Shown: positions 53,581-64,000 of the stretch, piece after piece
Layout of the letters: every line of letters begins with the position of its first letter
How positions within the stretch are numbered: the first letter of the stretch is position 1
Assembly (NCBI GenBank): GCA_001566295.1
Contig: KQ964247.1
Span: forward strand, 2,418,001 to 2,482,000
Origin: Microdochium bolleyi
Taxonomy: Eukaryota; Ascomycota; Sordariomycetes; Xylariales; Microdochiaceae
Direction: 5' to 3'
DNA: 64,000 nt
Translations under genes and position numbers: made by a program
Notes under the pieces: model-generated
Told to the model about the DNA's origin: nothing
Database searches by the model: none
The model's input: the letters and a program-made list of their open reading frames with translations, nothing else

Positions 53581-55599
53581 ATGTCATCGAACACCGCTCT
53601 AGGTCGCACGCGCTCGTTGCGCCGACCAGATGCAACAGGCACAGCGGCATCGTCTGGCATCCCTGCTGCTGGGACGGCAAGAGGCGGTGGTGGCGGCAGT
53701 ACGACTTCGCCGAGTCGGCTGCCCATGAAGCCACCTACTCGCTCTGCGACTGCGGGCAGCTCTACAGCGATGGGGTCTTCTGCGAGGATGGCTACGCGAG
53801 CGCTGGCCTCGGCCACAGCGAGCACGACGGCGACGACCACTACAGGAAGCTCGACACGCACGCGGTCCGCAACGACGACGACATCCTGCAAGACCTCACA
53901 GATTGGAGTTGGCGCGGCGGCGCGGAGGAGGGCGAGCCCGACGGAGAGCGTCGCGAGCTCTACGGCAAGCAGCAATACGACAACGGGGACGTCGGCCGCG
54001 GCGAGACCAATAGGCAGGACGCCCTCGACGCGTTATCCGCCCCTGAGCAATAGCGACACTGCCGGATCGACAACGACTGGCGTGCGACCGAGGTCCTCCG
54101 GCGGGGTGGTCCCTTCCGCCCAGAGCAGATCTGCCGCTCCAGGTGGTCCTCGTGCTGGCGGTATAGGCCATGTGAGGGCCAAGTCTACCGTTACGACACT
54201 GACGTCAGCGACGACCTTACGCCCGACGGCAGGGGGAAGCAGCGGAGGCGGAACGACTACGACAGGAGGGTCACATTCGAGGTCGGCGTCGGTCGCAACC
54301 ACGGCGTCATCGACGAGCTCCAGGGGTGCTGTTGGGCGGTCTCAGCAATACATCTCTGGCAGCGGCGGCAGCAGAGCCGCAGCTCAGGGGCAGACAGGCA
54401 GCACCGCACCATCGACGGCGCCGGCAAGCGCGCCTACTTCGTCACATACCACGACCCTGCCCCAGCAGCAGAGCAGACCAGCATTCAATAACAACCTACA
54501 GCACTACAGCCCGCTGAAATCCCACGCCCCAAAACCCCTGACGTCGACATTCCTCGCGCCCCCCTCTCCGTCAAAGCTGCCCGCCAACGTCGCCATCTCG
54601 GCCGAGACGAGCCGCCTGCAGACGGAGCTGCTCCAGCTGTCGCTGCTGCACCGCGACGCCGGGATCGTGCGGGAGGAGTGGGCCGCTAGCGCGCGCGAGA
54701 AGCTCGGGAGACGGTTCGGCGAGGTCGCACGGGAGAACAAGGAGCTCGCGCAGCTCGAGCGGCGGGATGCGGAAGGGCACAACATCGCCGCGCTCCTGCG
54801 CTGGACGGAAGAGCACGCGGGGCACGAGAGCGACGGCAGGGCGCAGGCGCTGTCGCTCGAGGACAAGATCCAGACGCTCGACCAGGTCCTCTCCGGCATA
54901 TGGGCGCTCAGCGGCGGCGAGCAGTACGCCCGCGTGACGGCCGCGTTTGAGGTCTGGGCTGAGCACGTCGCTGATATACTGGTCGCGCAGCGGAGGGGCG
55001 CGGCCGAGGACCTGCTAGACGAGAGCGATGAGGTGCTGTTTGTCAGCGAGCTGGACGCCGAGGGCTGGAAGAACGAGTGTCCCGGGCTCGTGAGGAGGCT
55101 GGAAGGGTGGCAGCGCTCGCTGCGGGCGTTGGGGAGCGTCCCACCTCCCAGCGAGGCCCGGCCCACAGATCGTGGGACAGCGATGGCGACGACGACGACG
55201 ACGACGACGACGATGAAAGGCGGCAGCGGCAGATCGGGCCAGTCTTCCTCCCAGCGCCAACAACGCCCGCAGCACCATAGGACGCAGTCATCATCACAGC
55301 ACCATAACAACAGCAACCACGACCAGGGCAATGGCAGTTCTGGGCCCGATGTTTTGGCGTCTGGCCTCGAGCGCATCCTCGCTGGCTGCGAGAGCCTCGT
55401 GGGCGACATGCTCGCGGAGCTGTCCATCATGGAGCAGATTGAGCGCGATGCGCTGCAGGCCGAGAATGACTGGATCCTGCGTGTAAATCGGGACCTCCGC
55501 GGTGGGCATGACGACTACGACGGGCTGCCTGGGGATGTGATTGCCACGCCGTCGGCATCGGGAGCGGACGCCGTGCCGCTCTGGAAGATGGTGCTGTAA
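53581..55599 (+). CDS. basic Ser/Thr-rich protein with C-terminal helical domain (HAUS8/Hice1-like layout), 672 aa
   Basis: Function is not established. The single exon from ATG 53581 (MSSNTALGRTRSLRRPDATG) has two parts. Residues 1 to about 330 are almost entirely Ser, Thr, Ala, Gly, Arg and Pro, basic and disordered, as in microtubule-binding tails. Residues from about 340 contain amphipathic helices: SAETSRLQTELLQLSLLHRD, AREKLGRRFGEVARENKELA, ALSLEDKIQTLDQVLSGIWA and EVWAEHVADILVAQRR. An (ACG)n run then encodes eight Thr, followed by a Gln/His/Ser-rich insert and a final helix with GLERILAGCESLVGDMLAEL. The layout is like augmin subunit HAUS8/Hice1, but I cannot show homology. The product has sometimes-misleading similarity to cell-wall stem proteins because of its Ser/Thr content, yet no signal peptide is present. 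Confidence 0.72.
   Translation: MSSNTALGRTRSLRRPDATGTAASSGIPAAGTARGGGGGSTTSPSRLPMKPPTRSATAGSSTAMGSSARMATRALASATASTTATTTTGSSTRTRSATTTTSCKTSQIGVGAAARRRASPTESVASSTASSNTTTGTSAAARPIGRTPSTRYPPLSNSDTAGSTTTGVRPRSSGGVVPSAQSRSAAPGGPRAGGIGHVRAKSTVTTLTSATTLRPTAGGSSGGGTTTTGGSHSRSASVATTASSTSSRGAVGRSQQYISGSGGSRAAAQGQTGSTAPSTAPASAPTSSHTTTLPQQQSRPAFNNNLQHYSPLKSHAPKPLTSTFLAPPSPSKLPANVAISAETSRLQTELLQLSLLHRDAGIVREEWAASAREKLGRRFGEVARENKELAQLERRDAEGHNIAALLRWTEEHAGHESDGRAQALSLEDKIQTLDQVLSGIWALSGGEQYARVTAAFEVWAEHVADILVAQRRGAAEDLLDESDEVLFVSELDAEGWKNECPGLVRRLEGWQRSLRALGSVPPPSEARPTDRGTAMATTTTTTTTMKGGSGRSGQSSSQRQQRPQHHRTQSSSQHHNNSNHDQGNGSSGPDVLASGLERILAGCESLVGDMLAELSIMEQIERDALQAENDWILRVNRDLRGGHDDYDGLPGDVIATPSASGADAVPLWKMVL
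55187..55214 (+). repeat. in-frame ACG triplet microsatellite
   Basis: About nine ACG/GCG-type triplets in a row inside the coding frame encode an Ala then a run of eight Thr. Such a repeat can expand or contract by slippage without breaking the frame. Confidence 0.85.
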
Positions 55600-55892
55600 T
55601 AAAGCGACCGTGAGCATAGGATGGAGCTTTCACAGGTCGCGTCGTCACAAGGAAAATATTGCTTTACGTAGTGCAAGGCTGATGATTTAATCATGATACC
55701 CATTCTCGAGCGAAATACAAATAGATTGTCATTCTCCGGCTTTCGTCCAAGGAGAGAAAACAATCCCATGCACATGAAAGATTTTTGCAGTGTACCTATG
55801 GGCCCCTCGCCATTGCTAATCTTCCTTGTCGGAATAGACTCACGAAGACATCTGCAGACGTAAATGTTAAACAAAGTACACGGACAGCAGCT

Positions 55893-57677
55893 TTAAAGGC
55901 TCTCATTGTCATCATCCTCCTCCTCGCCGACCCACTCCCATCCGTCGTCCTCAGCCTCACGAATCTTGTCAGTCTCTTTTGTGGAGCAGATCGTCTGCTC
56001 CGTCTCACGCAGGGGACGGTATACATATAGCTTGACCCGCCCGAACTCTTTGAAACCCAGCGGGCTGAACATGGCTGCCTTGGCCCCGTATCGTGTTGAA
56101 GGCGACGACGACATGGACGCCGTGAGCATGGCGGTGGCGTAGCCCATATCCTTGCCCAGGCCCATCGCGTAGCGGGTAAGGGCGCTCCCGACACCTTTGG
56201 CCCGGTACGCAGGGAGGACCGTGATGCAGTGGACCGATGCGACGCCCGAGAAGAGGTGGACGTAGCCCGTGCCGATGATATCAGTGGAGGACCTGTAGTC
56301 TGCAGCTACTGTTGCGGACGAAGACGGTGGGAAGTGTGTGTTTGTGCTTGATTTGCGAGCGGCGAACATTCTGAACTGGTTTGTTGGTAGGGTCTCGATG
56401 AGGTTGGTGTATATGCTGGTCCAGTGCTGTATGTTGGCCGCTCCTGATGGTGATGGCTCTGCCTCGTGCGCCCAGGTACGCACCCATTCTTCGACCTCGG
56501 ACTTGTCGTTGAGAAGATGCAAAATCGTACCGTCGGGTATGGTCCGGATCCTGTCCGCGTGGTTGGGTGTGGCGTCGCCGATGCTCAGCTTCTCGAACGA
56601 GCCAACAGTGGTTTCGAGAGGCATCGCCTCGGAGGCCTCGCTGGTACGGATTGTCGTGCCGTGAACAGCTGGCTGTTGTCTTCTTCCTTGAGCCTGATTT
56701 GCAGACTGCACGAGGCCGGAGGGAATCTGGAATGTATACTGTGGTCTCGGCACTTTGTTTGCCATTTCTGGCATCCTTGTGACCCGATGGAGCGAGGACT
56801 GCCGGCGATTCATCCACAGCGCTTGAGTATCACTGAGCAATTCGGGCTGCTCGAAACTTCTATCTGGTCTTGAGTTCCAGTCGAATCTCTCTGGCGATGG
56901 CAGCGTGGCACTGTCCTCTATACCGTCAGGAGTCAGTCCGGGTGACGGGCTCTTGGCTTCACAAAAAAGGTCATCCCTAAGATTGAGGTCGGCCGAAAGC
57001 GTGGGCGCAATCTCTTCGCACCAAAGTTGCTCGTTGCGCAGAAGCGCCTCTAAGACCGGCTGCTCCTGAGGGCCGATAACCCAGCTGAACTGATTGCGCT
57101 GCTCTCCGAAGCGTGAGATGATCTTCTTGACCGCCCCAGAAGAGACATTGGAGGGGATGTTGACGTGCTCAACAAGATTGTGAACCTCGCTTCTCGGGGC
57201 GCCGTGCGGTAGCACGATGAGATCGCGGCTCTCTTGCGCGGCTTCCGACTTCTTAATAGTGTTCTTGCTGGCTCTGCTCCTTCCACTCGTACTGGTAACC
57301 CCATTCTTGGTGGGAATGTTAACACCCCTCGCCTCGCTTTGCGATGGCATTTCGTACCACTTCATGAACCACCCATCGCCTCCCCAGAGCTGCTCCACAG
57401 CACCCGCCGCCGTGCTGATGTGCTTGGTTAGCTCGGCCTTGTTGTTGACATAGTCCCTGTGCATGTCCTCGATGCTTGATGGGGACGACGAGCTGCTGCA
57501 CCGGCTCGGCACGCCTGCTGATCGGATAGCATCTCCATGAGGAAGAGGAGCAGTGCTGGTGGCATAGCCAGCAGCGGACATGTTGCCAATCGGGTTGAAG
57601 TAGCTCATCGGCGACACGATATTTGGGTGATACATGTTGCCGCTGCCTCGACGATTGCTGTTCCTCGTGGACGACAT
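55893..57677 (-). CDS. GNAT-fold N-acetyltransferase domain protein, 594 aa
   Basis: The C-terminal domain should transfer acetyl from acetyl-CoA; the acceptor is unknown. The first ATG is at 57677 (MSSTRNSNRRGSGNMYHPNI); the frame is open further upstream but without ATG. Residues 1-100 are disordered. A middle part (SSIEDMHRDYVNNKAELTKH, GDGWFMKWYEMPS, and HGAPRSEVHNLVEHVNI) is conserved-looking. The GNAT domain covers about 420-570: IIGTGYVHLFSGVASVHCIT, then motif A VLPAYRAKGVGSALTRYAMG with the pyrophosphate loop RAKGVG, and AAMFSPLGFKEFGRVKLYVY. The tail is acidic. The gene converges on the HAUS8-like gene with 293 bp between stops. I see no intron. Confidence 0.85.
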   Translation of the reverse strand: MSSTRNSNRRGSGNMYHPNIVSPMSYFNPIGNMSAAGYATSTAPLPHGDAIRSAGVPSRCSSSSSPSSIEDMHRDYVNNKAELTKHISTAAGAVEQLWGGDGWFMKWYEMPSQSEARGVNIPTKNGVTSTSGRSRASKNTIKKSEAAQESRDLIVLPHGAPRSEVHNLVEHVNIPSNVSSGAVKKIISRFGEQRNQFSWVIGPQEQPVLEALLRNEQLWCEEIAPTLSADLNLRDDLFCEAKSPSPGLTPDGIEDSATLPSPERFDWNSRPDRSFEQPELLSDTQALWMNRRQSSLHRVTRMPEMANKVPRPQYTFQIPSGLVQSANQAQGRRQQPAVHGTTIRTSEASEAMPLETTVGSFEKLSIGDATPNHADRIRTIPDGTILHLLNDKSEVEEWVRTWAHEAEPSPSGAANIQHWTSIYTNLIETLPTNQFRMFAARKSSTNTHFPPSSSATVAADYRSSTDIIGTGYVHLFSGVASVHCITVLPAYRAKGVGSALTRYAMGLGKDMGYATAMLTASMSSSPSTRYGAKAAMFSPLGFKEFGRVKLYVYRPLRETEQTICSTKETDKIREAEDDGWEWVGEEEDDDNESL

Positions 57678-58688
57678 CGCAGATTGTGCTGAGAGCTGCG
57701 GTGCTCTCGAATGCGTCACGCGGGGAAGAAAGCTGTGCTCATGAGCCGTTGTTCGACGATTCTGGTAATGCCCTCCAAGCGGAGGTGTCAAGCTGCTGCT
57801 CAGTGCACAGACACGCGTGAAGGGCTATGAACAAAGCGTCGTCGTTGCGAGCAGCAAGTACTAGGCCACCACGGACGAGATGCCGGAAGCAGAGGTGGTC
57901 AAGGGGAGATGATGGTCCAAACCGTGCACCTGGTGTTAGTGTTCGTAGGTCTGCCCACTCAAATGAATGGGAGAAGAAACCGGGTGGTCTGCACCAGTCG
58001 GGACGAGAGCAATCGGAGGTCCGACGTAATTGTCCTTGGAGGAGGAAGGGATGGATGGATGGATGGACGTGGTTGCTGGTGGCAGCACGCACACGAGATG
58101 GAGAGAGCGGTGCGTCCCTGGCAATGCCTCAGGCAGCGGTGCTGTTGTGCAGCAACCCCTCACTTCTACAACCACCAGCTTGGGACGTGCAGGTGAGCAG
58201 GTGACCCCTCACGGCAGTTGATTTGTGCTGCCTCAGCCATGTCTTACACAGTTCTCGCTAGGACAAAATCATTCTGCGATACTGTGCCGCAACATGATGC
58301 CCGGGCGTGGTGTGGCATCCCAGAAGACATTGGGACAAGATCACAATGCCCAGAGTCAGCAGATGGACATGGCATGTTTCAAGAATTTCATTGCCAAGGT
58401 AACGGATTTGTACACGACATCTCCTCGGTTTCTTCAAGAAACCCCATGTGCCGCAGTATCCGAATAGACTGAGCGCGTGTTGGTGGGCCTGTCAACCACA
58501 TGCCCTGTTCGTGACCGTGCTCACAAGCCTGTCGGGCGAGCATCTACGAGGTAAGGGTAAAGGGACGTGTCCACAAGTGCAATTCACGTTCGAGTTATGC
58601 TTTGCAGGTACAAGGGCTGCCATAGCTGATTGGCTTGAAGAACAATGGAACCTTCGGGTCGGGTATATCTAATGACGCTCGCTCGAGC
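57678..58688. other. intergenic between tandem minus-strand genes
   Basis: Just over 1 kb, with no supported gene. It contains a short ATGG repeat near 58049-58066. It should hold the promoter of the GNAT gene and the 3' untranslated region of SEA4/MIOS. Confidence 0.5.
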
Positions 58689-61600
58689 TCAGTGATAGTT
58701 CAACTCCGGATTCGCGCGGAAGTTACACCGGCACCGGCACTCAGGCACTGGACACTCGACATGCCTGGCGAACCACTGCCTCGCATGATCCAGATGCAGC
58801 ACGTGGTCGCACTGCAGACAAAAAGTCGGGAACCGTGCCGCCGCTCTGATTTCGGGATCCGGTGACGCTTCTGGCTTGTCTGACCGCGGCACACCCACGA
58901 CTTCCAAGCACACAACGCAGCGAGGCAAGTGGCGGCCACAGTTAGGACAACTAATCCCAGCGTTGATGCTCGCCCATGCCAGGGAGTGTTTGTTGTCATT
59001 GCCGCTCGACACCGGCGCAGAGCCCATCTTGGACAGCTCGTACTCAGCATCACAGTACACGCAGCGCAATGCGATTTGGCGGGATGGGGGCTTGATGGTC
59101 GGCACGCCGCCGCGCTTACTCTTCTTTGTGCTCTCCACCTCGAACTTCGTTCTCTGGAAATACGCCTTGTGGCGTTGCAGGTAGGCACGGTAGGCATTGC
59201 GCCAAGCGGTGCAACGATAGTCGTCAATGTATCGTGGAGAGCAGATGGACAGGACAAGTGTCGCGGTCTGGACGTCTTTGTACTTTTCGACATATGTCGC
59301 AAATATGTCCACGAGATCGTCCGTGATACCTGTCAGGAGAATACCCTGGATGTCACCCGTCTCAATAGCTTTCGACACTTGAATATGCAGCCATTGTGAT
59401 AGTTTGACATCGTCAAACTTGCGAAGAGCGATGTAGGCTCGCTCACGCAAGGGAAGTGATTCCTGGTTCGCGATAAGCTCCCAGTCGTTTGTGGCGATGA
59501 GAGACGAGATTGCACGCAAGTACGGATCCGTCCGAGAGGCTGCGGCCTGATCAAAATCCAGCTGCTCATTCGCGAGATCGACATCCCCTCTGCCGATGAG
59601 CTGAAGCGCCAGCGAGACGAAGAGAAGTTCTGGGTATTCCGCGCTGGCGTCCTTCAGGTGCTGAATGGCCTTCTTCGAATCGCCAGTAAAAAGTGCGCGT
59701 GCTGCTACCATCGTGTGCCAGGATGATGTGCGCTCCGACTCTGGCATTTTCGCGTAGTCGGAGAACGCGCCGTGGGCAGACCAACCCCAGGCACACATGC
59801 GCATGGCAGCGACTCGATGTGCCGCCTTGGACGTAGCACAGCCATCATAAGGTATCGTGCCACTTCGCTTATTGATGGATTGTAAGCAGCGATTCCATGT
59901 CAACTCGTCTGGCATCGGAGTGTTTGTCAGGCGGTGGTTGCCGCATCGCCCTAGTAGCGACCATGTCAGCGATCAAGGGCGGCGACTATAGACAGGGTAC
60001 TGGCAAGGATTACCTAGGTCATGAAACCATATACTAGAAATGCCGACGAAACTCAAGTCGATGCCTTGATATATCATTCCACCGTCATACGCTGCTTCGT
60101 CGGCACCTATGTCTAGCAATTAGCGGTCATTTCGGGGTGTAGTACGGACAAGTCCCTTACCTGCGACCCAGTCCCACAGATCTCTCAACCAAGGATCATC
60201 CGATACCACCTCCCGATTGTGCGTGTAGTCGAACGAATATTTGTCCATAGCACGGTACAGCATAGTGTGATTGATGATGGCCTGGGCCTCCTTTGGAAAC
60301 CCGCTGGTCTCCCAGATGGAGCCGAGAAGTTTCTCACGTAGCTGGCTGTTCGTTGGGGGCTCACCACTGGCCATACTCAGGCTCGCCAGTGACAGGTTTA
60401 GCTCCTCGATGCTGGTAGGCTGCTTTTCTGTATCTTTCACAGGTCGCTTTGGGTGTAGCACATCTCGCGAGAACCGCCTAAGTTCTATGAGCTTGCTGGA
60501 AGTGGTGGACATGTTCTTCAGTTCATCTGGTAGCGGGTGGTTGGATGCCATCGCATCTTGCACCACATCTTGATATGGTGGCTGACTTTGGAGCGCTGCT
60601 TGTATGATTGGCTTCAAATTGGTTTTACTCTCACCAAAGAGCGCAATTTCAGTCAATGCATCATCAATCAGCCTGGATCCTAGCATCTCGCGATATGTTG
60701 GTCCGTCGAACCGCATCAAGCTATGATAGCTTGATCCTTCTGTTTCTTATCGTCAGTTCCAGTCGCTGAATGGTAGGTCCTGGGCTGCATACCTAGGAGA
60801 CCGCGGTGAGGAGCTTGCCAAGGCACCATCTTGTACACGTGGTCGGTTGTGAACGACGGCTTTTCTAGGATATCGAATGCACCATTTTGTCGTAACACGA
60901 CTGCTCGAGGCCGAAGTGCTGGGGAGCTAAGGTTGACCCAATCAAAGGACACGATACGGTCGTTCTTGAGCTCGGAGGCTTGCATATGACCAAGGTCAAG
61001 ATCGCTCGACTTACGAATGTCCAGGAGCTCAGGGCTATTTTCGTACAACACCTCAGGATTCCCGATCTCTTTGTGCGTTTCATAGACCTTGAGCTGTCCT
61101 GTTCGCGATAGAGCGGCCAGAAGGCCACGCTGGTCACGACAGAAGCGTAGCGATCGTATCAGAGAGTGTCTGTCGTTAAACTGTCTCGGGTCGACATCTA
61201 TTGCAGTATCAATCCTCAACGCAGCGCCCCACGGAAGACTCTCGGAGTCGACAGCCTCGAGGTAAGTCGGCGACGAAGATGCCCTCGCAGCAGCCCGCCG
61301 ATCCCAGACAATGACTGCAGGCTGATCCAGTGACGAGGAAGCAAAGTAATTAGAGTCCGCGAAGTCGATGGCGAGGTTGTTGTTACATCTTGTCTGAAAG
61401 CTTATGGCTGCGGCTTGAGGGTCTGTAGAAAGAGTCAGCTGGGGGGTACGAGCCACTGAAGTTACGAATGCTCACCCCTTAGATCATAGATGCGAATTCC
61501 TTGGTTTTTGACTGCGGCGACCAGAGTCTGCGGGCTATCTTCGAAGAACTTGGTACTCGAGACTGATACACTGGCCTCGATCTGCCGGACAGGAGGCACG

Positions 61601-62064
61601 GCACGATCTGCCTCGCGGGTGCCTTGAGGGTCGATGGGGAGACCGGGCTCCTTGCGGTTCTGCAGGCGGTTCACGTCCCAGATATGTAGACACTGATCAT
61701 TCCGAACACGGTCCAAGCCAACTGCCAGCAGGCTACCGGTGTTGAAGGCAACAGACTGGCACATACGTCCCTGTCTTATGGGTAGCTCGTAGTAGCCATT
61801 GGATCCGTCAATCCTCAAAAGATTGACAGTACCACTCGCCGTGCCTACGGCAACCAGGTCAGGGATGAAGGGCGACCAGTCATACGTGGTCAGCGGCGGC
61901 GACTCATCGTGTTTCTGGAGTTTATCGTAGTCGAAGCGCCCCCGGTGAGCACGCCCCGTCGGCTGGTATAGCTGGACCACACGCTGGGTGAGGTTGACGT
62001 GGATGAAGTTATCCCTGTCTGGGGATGGGGACCATTTGATGAGGCCCGGTTCCGGTCGATCCAT
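58689..62064 (-). CDS. SEA4: SEA/GATOR2 complex subunit Sea4 (MIOS)
   Basis: Sea4/Mios is part of the SEACAT/GATOR2 complex on the vacuole, which relays amino-acid sufficiency to TORC1. Five exons: 61476-62064, 60793-61422, 60161-60739, 60014-60106 and 58689-59950; 3153 nt, 1050 aa. All junctions keep phase. The N-terminus (MDRPEPGLIKWSPSPDRDNF) begins a WD40 propeller with LAVGLDRVRNDQCLHIWDV and YFASSSLDQPAVIVWDRR. A helical alpha-solenoid follows; the 93-nt exon encodes EAAYDGGMIYQGIDLSFVGI. The C-terminal zinc-binding part has CVYCDAEYEL, CPNCGRHLPRCVVCLEVVG and FCLQCDHVLHLDHARQWF with ECPVPECRCRC, as in Mios. Size matches fungal Sea4. It is divergent from EFG1. Confidence 0.93.
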
Positions 62065-62682
62065 CTCGAAAGTCGACCTCGACGATATGCCGAGTTTGAA
62101 GAGACCCTCTGATCAATAAGATACTCTCACATGTGATTGTGGCGATTCTATGGACACCTGCAAAGAGTGTATCTTGAGCGGGAGCGATGGTGTACTGGAG
62201 TGCTCTGCCAATGTCGTTGGCACCGGGCAATGGGTGATGACCGCGGCTGCGATTTGGTCACGGCCGATCTCTGTGCTCCATTGGTATCACGTACGGTCGG
62301 ATTGCTCTACAGGCGGTCTCGGAAGCCTGCGATATTTGTTGTTCACCAGCCGACAGGCCGTCCTGGTCAATAGCCTCCAGGAACAACTTGCTGCTTTCGT
62401 GGTGAGCTCAGCGCTCGTGCTGCGCTTCAGTGGATCTCGCGCCCGCTGTCAATGCGGAGTGCCTTCAGGTACCGTGCCGGGCTTATCGATAGGCTCCCCG
62501 CAGAAACGGGCCTAGGAAGCATCCACTGGTGGCTCTGTCGCGCAGAGCAGCCGCGACCGGGCACTCTGTGAGAGAGGGTCCAGAAAAAAAGTACGAGAGT
62601 CGACCTTTTGCATTCTTCCAAACTACAATTTTGACATCGAGTGCAGCGACAACCCGCAACGACAGCCACATCTCTTCTCAGC
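62065..62682. promoter_or_regulatory. bidirectional promoter region, SEA4 / EFG1
   Basis: The 618 bp between the divergent start codons contain no supported gene; the region pairs a TOR-pathway gene with an rRNA-processing gene. Core promoter elements cannot be fixed by eye. Confidence 0.45.
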
Positions 62683-63668
62683 ATGAGCACCGCAAAGAGG
62701 AAGTTTGCCGACTTTGATGGCGAAGCGCAAGGCCATGAAAAGGACAGGAGCCGCGCAGGCGGTTCGTTGTCCAAGAGGAGCAAGATCCACAAGGCGAAAC
62801 CCGACAACATGCCCTGGGTTAAGAAGAGGGCGCGCACAATCGAGCGGCTGCTTCGGACAAGCCAGGACCTTCCCGCGAACGTACAGAACGATCTCGAGAG
62901 AGAACTCGAGGCGCATCGCTCGAGGATAGCAAAATCAGCCGAGGACAAGCAGAGGAAGGACATGATCTCGAAGTACCACATGGTGCGATTCTTTGGTATG
63001 TGTTCCCGCGACTGCAAGGCTTGATGGATTGAATGTGTTCAATTTCTAACCTTTTGACGCCCTCTGCAGAGCGAAAGAAGGCAGATCGACTCGCGAAGAG
63101 GTTACGGACACAGCTCGAGTCCGCGGAGGATGAGGCGGAGAAGAAGAAGATTGCTGCGGACCTCCGCGTGGCCGAGATGGATGGGGTCTACGCCAGATTC
63201 TTCCCACATCGAGAGCGCTACATCAGTCTATACCCTGTGGCTGGATCCGGCGAAGCGGATGAGACGGACGACAAGGCAGGGAGCGCAAGCAAGGCTGTAC
63301 AGGCGCTGAACGCCGAGAGGCCACCCATATGGTATGACATTGAGCGTGCAGAGAGGAAGGGAATGTCTGCACTTGTGGCGATCCGGGAGCGCAACCTCAA
63401 CGCCAGCTTTGCGAAGGGCGCCAACACAACCGAGCTGCCCACAAAACGGTCTGCGCGAGAAGGCAAGCCTCATAAGGATGCTAAGCCCGGAAAGGGGGAT
63501 ATGCTGGGCAAAGATCGTGCAGAAAAGGTAGTGAAGCCAGTGAAGGCTCCTGAGGCATCAGAAGTACCAATGAACCGGAGGACCCGAAGGGAGCAGGAGA
63601 GGAAAGGACTCACGCAGGCCAGAGTGGCTGCTGATGGTAATGACAGTGATGGGGGGTTCTTCGAGTAG
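62683..63668 (+). CDS. EFG1: rRNA-processing protein EFG1
   Basis: Efg1 is a nucleolar protein needed for early cleavage of pre-rRNA and 18S maturation. Exons 62683-62995 and 63070-63668; 912 nt, 303 aa. The ATG at 62683 gives MSTAKRKFADFDGEAQGHEK. The conserved core is DNMPWVKKRARTIERLL, LPANVQNDLERELEAHRSRI and KYHMVRFFERKKADRLAKRL, with a coiled coil; DGVYARFFPHRERYISLYP follows. The Lys/Arg-rich tail is typical of nucleolar proteins and ends in an acidic DNDSDGGFFE-like patch. The intron (GTATGT donor, TGCAG acceptor) keeps phase through the Glu of FFERKK. Confidence 0.93.
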
Positions 63669-64000
63669 ACGACCCATCCTGACCGTACGATGCGAAGGCT
63701 AGCGAGCATTATGATATCCCAGCATGTATTCCCCTTCAGACTGCAAGGCTACACCTCAAATGCAAATGCGGACTGGTTCCCTAACGTTAAGTCAAATGAA
63801 TCCCTGCTTGCATTGAAGGTGCGAACACAGGAACGGCCGTCCGCCTGCTGCACTTTGTTCCATTTGGTTGGCCTCTCGCATGATTACGATGCAGGTGTGG
63901 TGGCCTCCTGCAGCAACTGACCAACCCCTCACTTACACTGGGACCAACTCACCATCTCAGGTTTTCCCGTGAGCACTCACCAACAATCCACCGATACCTC
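63669..64000. other. right-end intergenic region
   Basis: It follows the EFG1 stop codon and should include its 3' untranslated region. No other gene is supported before the window ends. Confidence 0.55.

Noticed and set aside
53581..54480. Cell-wall agglutinin-like stem protein, suggested by the Ser/Thr-rich N-terminus
   Set aside because: There is no signal peptide or GPI-type tail, and the C-terminal half is clearly helical and intracellular in style.

Overview
This window is nuclear DNA from a filamentous ascomycete (Pezizomycotina-type). The genes are compact and carry introns of about 42-143 nt with GT..AG ends. Coding sequence is GC-rich. The proteins have clear fungal counterparts: Kti12, Cem1, Cbp3, Efg1, Sea4/Mios, Ptm1, an OPT transporter, a DUF7137-type protein and a LysM protein. 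Order and class cannot be fixed from the sequence. I found no rRNA, tRNA, CRISPR array or intact mobile element.

Layout. 1-5.9 kb is an accessory-looking end: a five-LysM secreted protein (minus) faces an unrecognised eight-exon gene (plus), and the LysM gene is out of frame by one base. 6-16 kb holds coatomer delta and APC/C subunit 4 (plus), an acyl-CoA synthetase (minus) divergent from KTI12 (plus), and an LCMT-type methyltransferase with an altered SAM motif and a suspicious C-terminus (minus). 16.9-22.0 kb is a 5.1-kb gene desert of normal base composition. 22-31 kb holds the U-box cyclophilin PPIL2/Cyp8 (minus) divergent from a PTM1-type seven-TM protein (plus), then the complex I methyltransferase NDUFAF7 (minus) divergent from a CDK10/11-type kinase (plus). 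31-36 kb holds a DUF7137 membrane protein (minus), a 2-kb gap and an RRM protein (plus). 36.5-48 kb holds a nine-exon OPT transporter (minus) divergent from mitochondrial beta-ketoacyl synthase (plus), then CBP3 (plus), DHFR (minus), a PHO13-type phosphatase (minus) and 6-phosphogluconolactonase (plus). 50-58 kb holds two large disordered proteins (plus) and a GNAT protein (minus). 58.7-63.7 kb holds SEA4/MIOS (minus) divergent from EFG1 (plus).

The gene set is mostly housekeeping: vesicle coats and secretion, cell-cycle control (APC4, CDK), TOR/amino-acid sensing, rRNA processing, tRNA wobble modification, folate and pentose-phosphate metabolism. Three genes serve mitochondrial respiratory biogenesis (NDUFAF7, CEM1-like, CBP3). 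These are ordinary eukaryotic neighbours, not an operon. The most interesting points are the modular LysM gene with its frame break, the unknown gene divergent from it, the likely decaying methyltransferase, the 5.1-kb desert with a 326-codon open frame, and two large uncharacterised proteins, one built like the augmin subunit HAUS8/Hice1. I did not find a clearly new multi-gene system.
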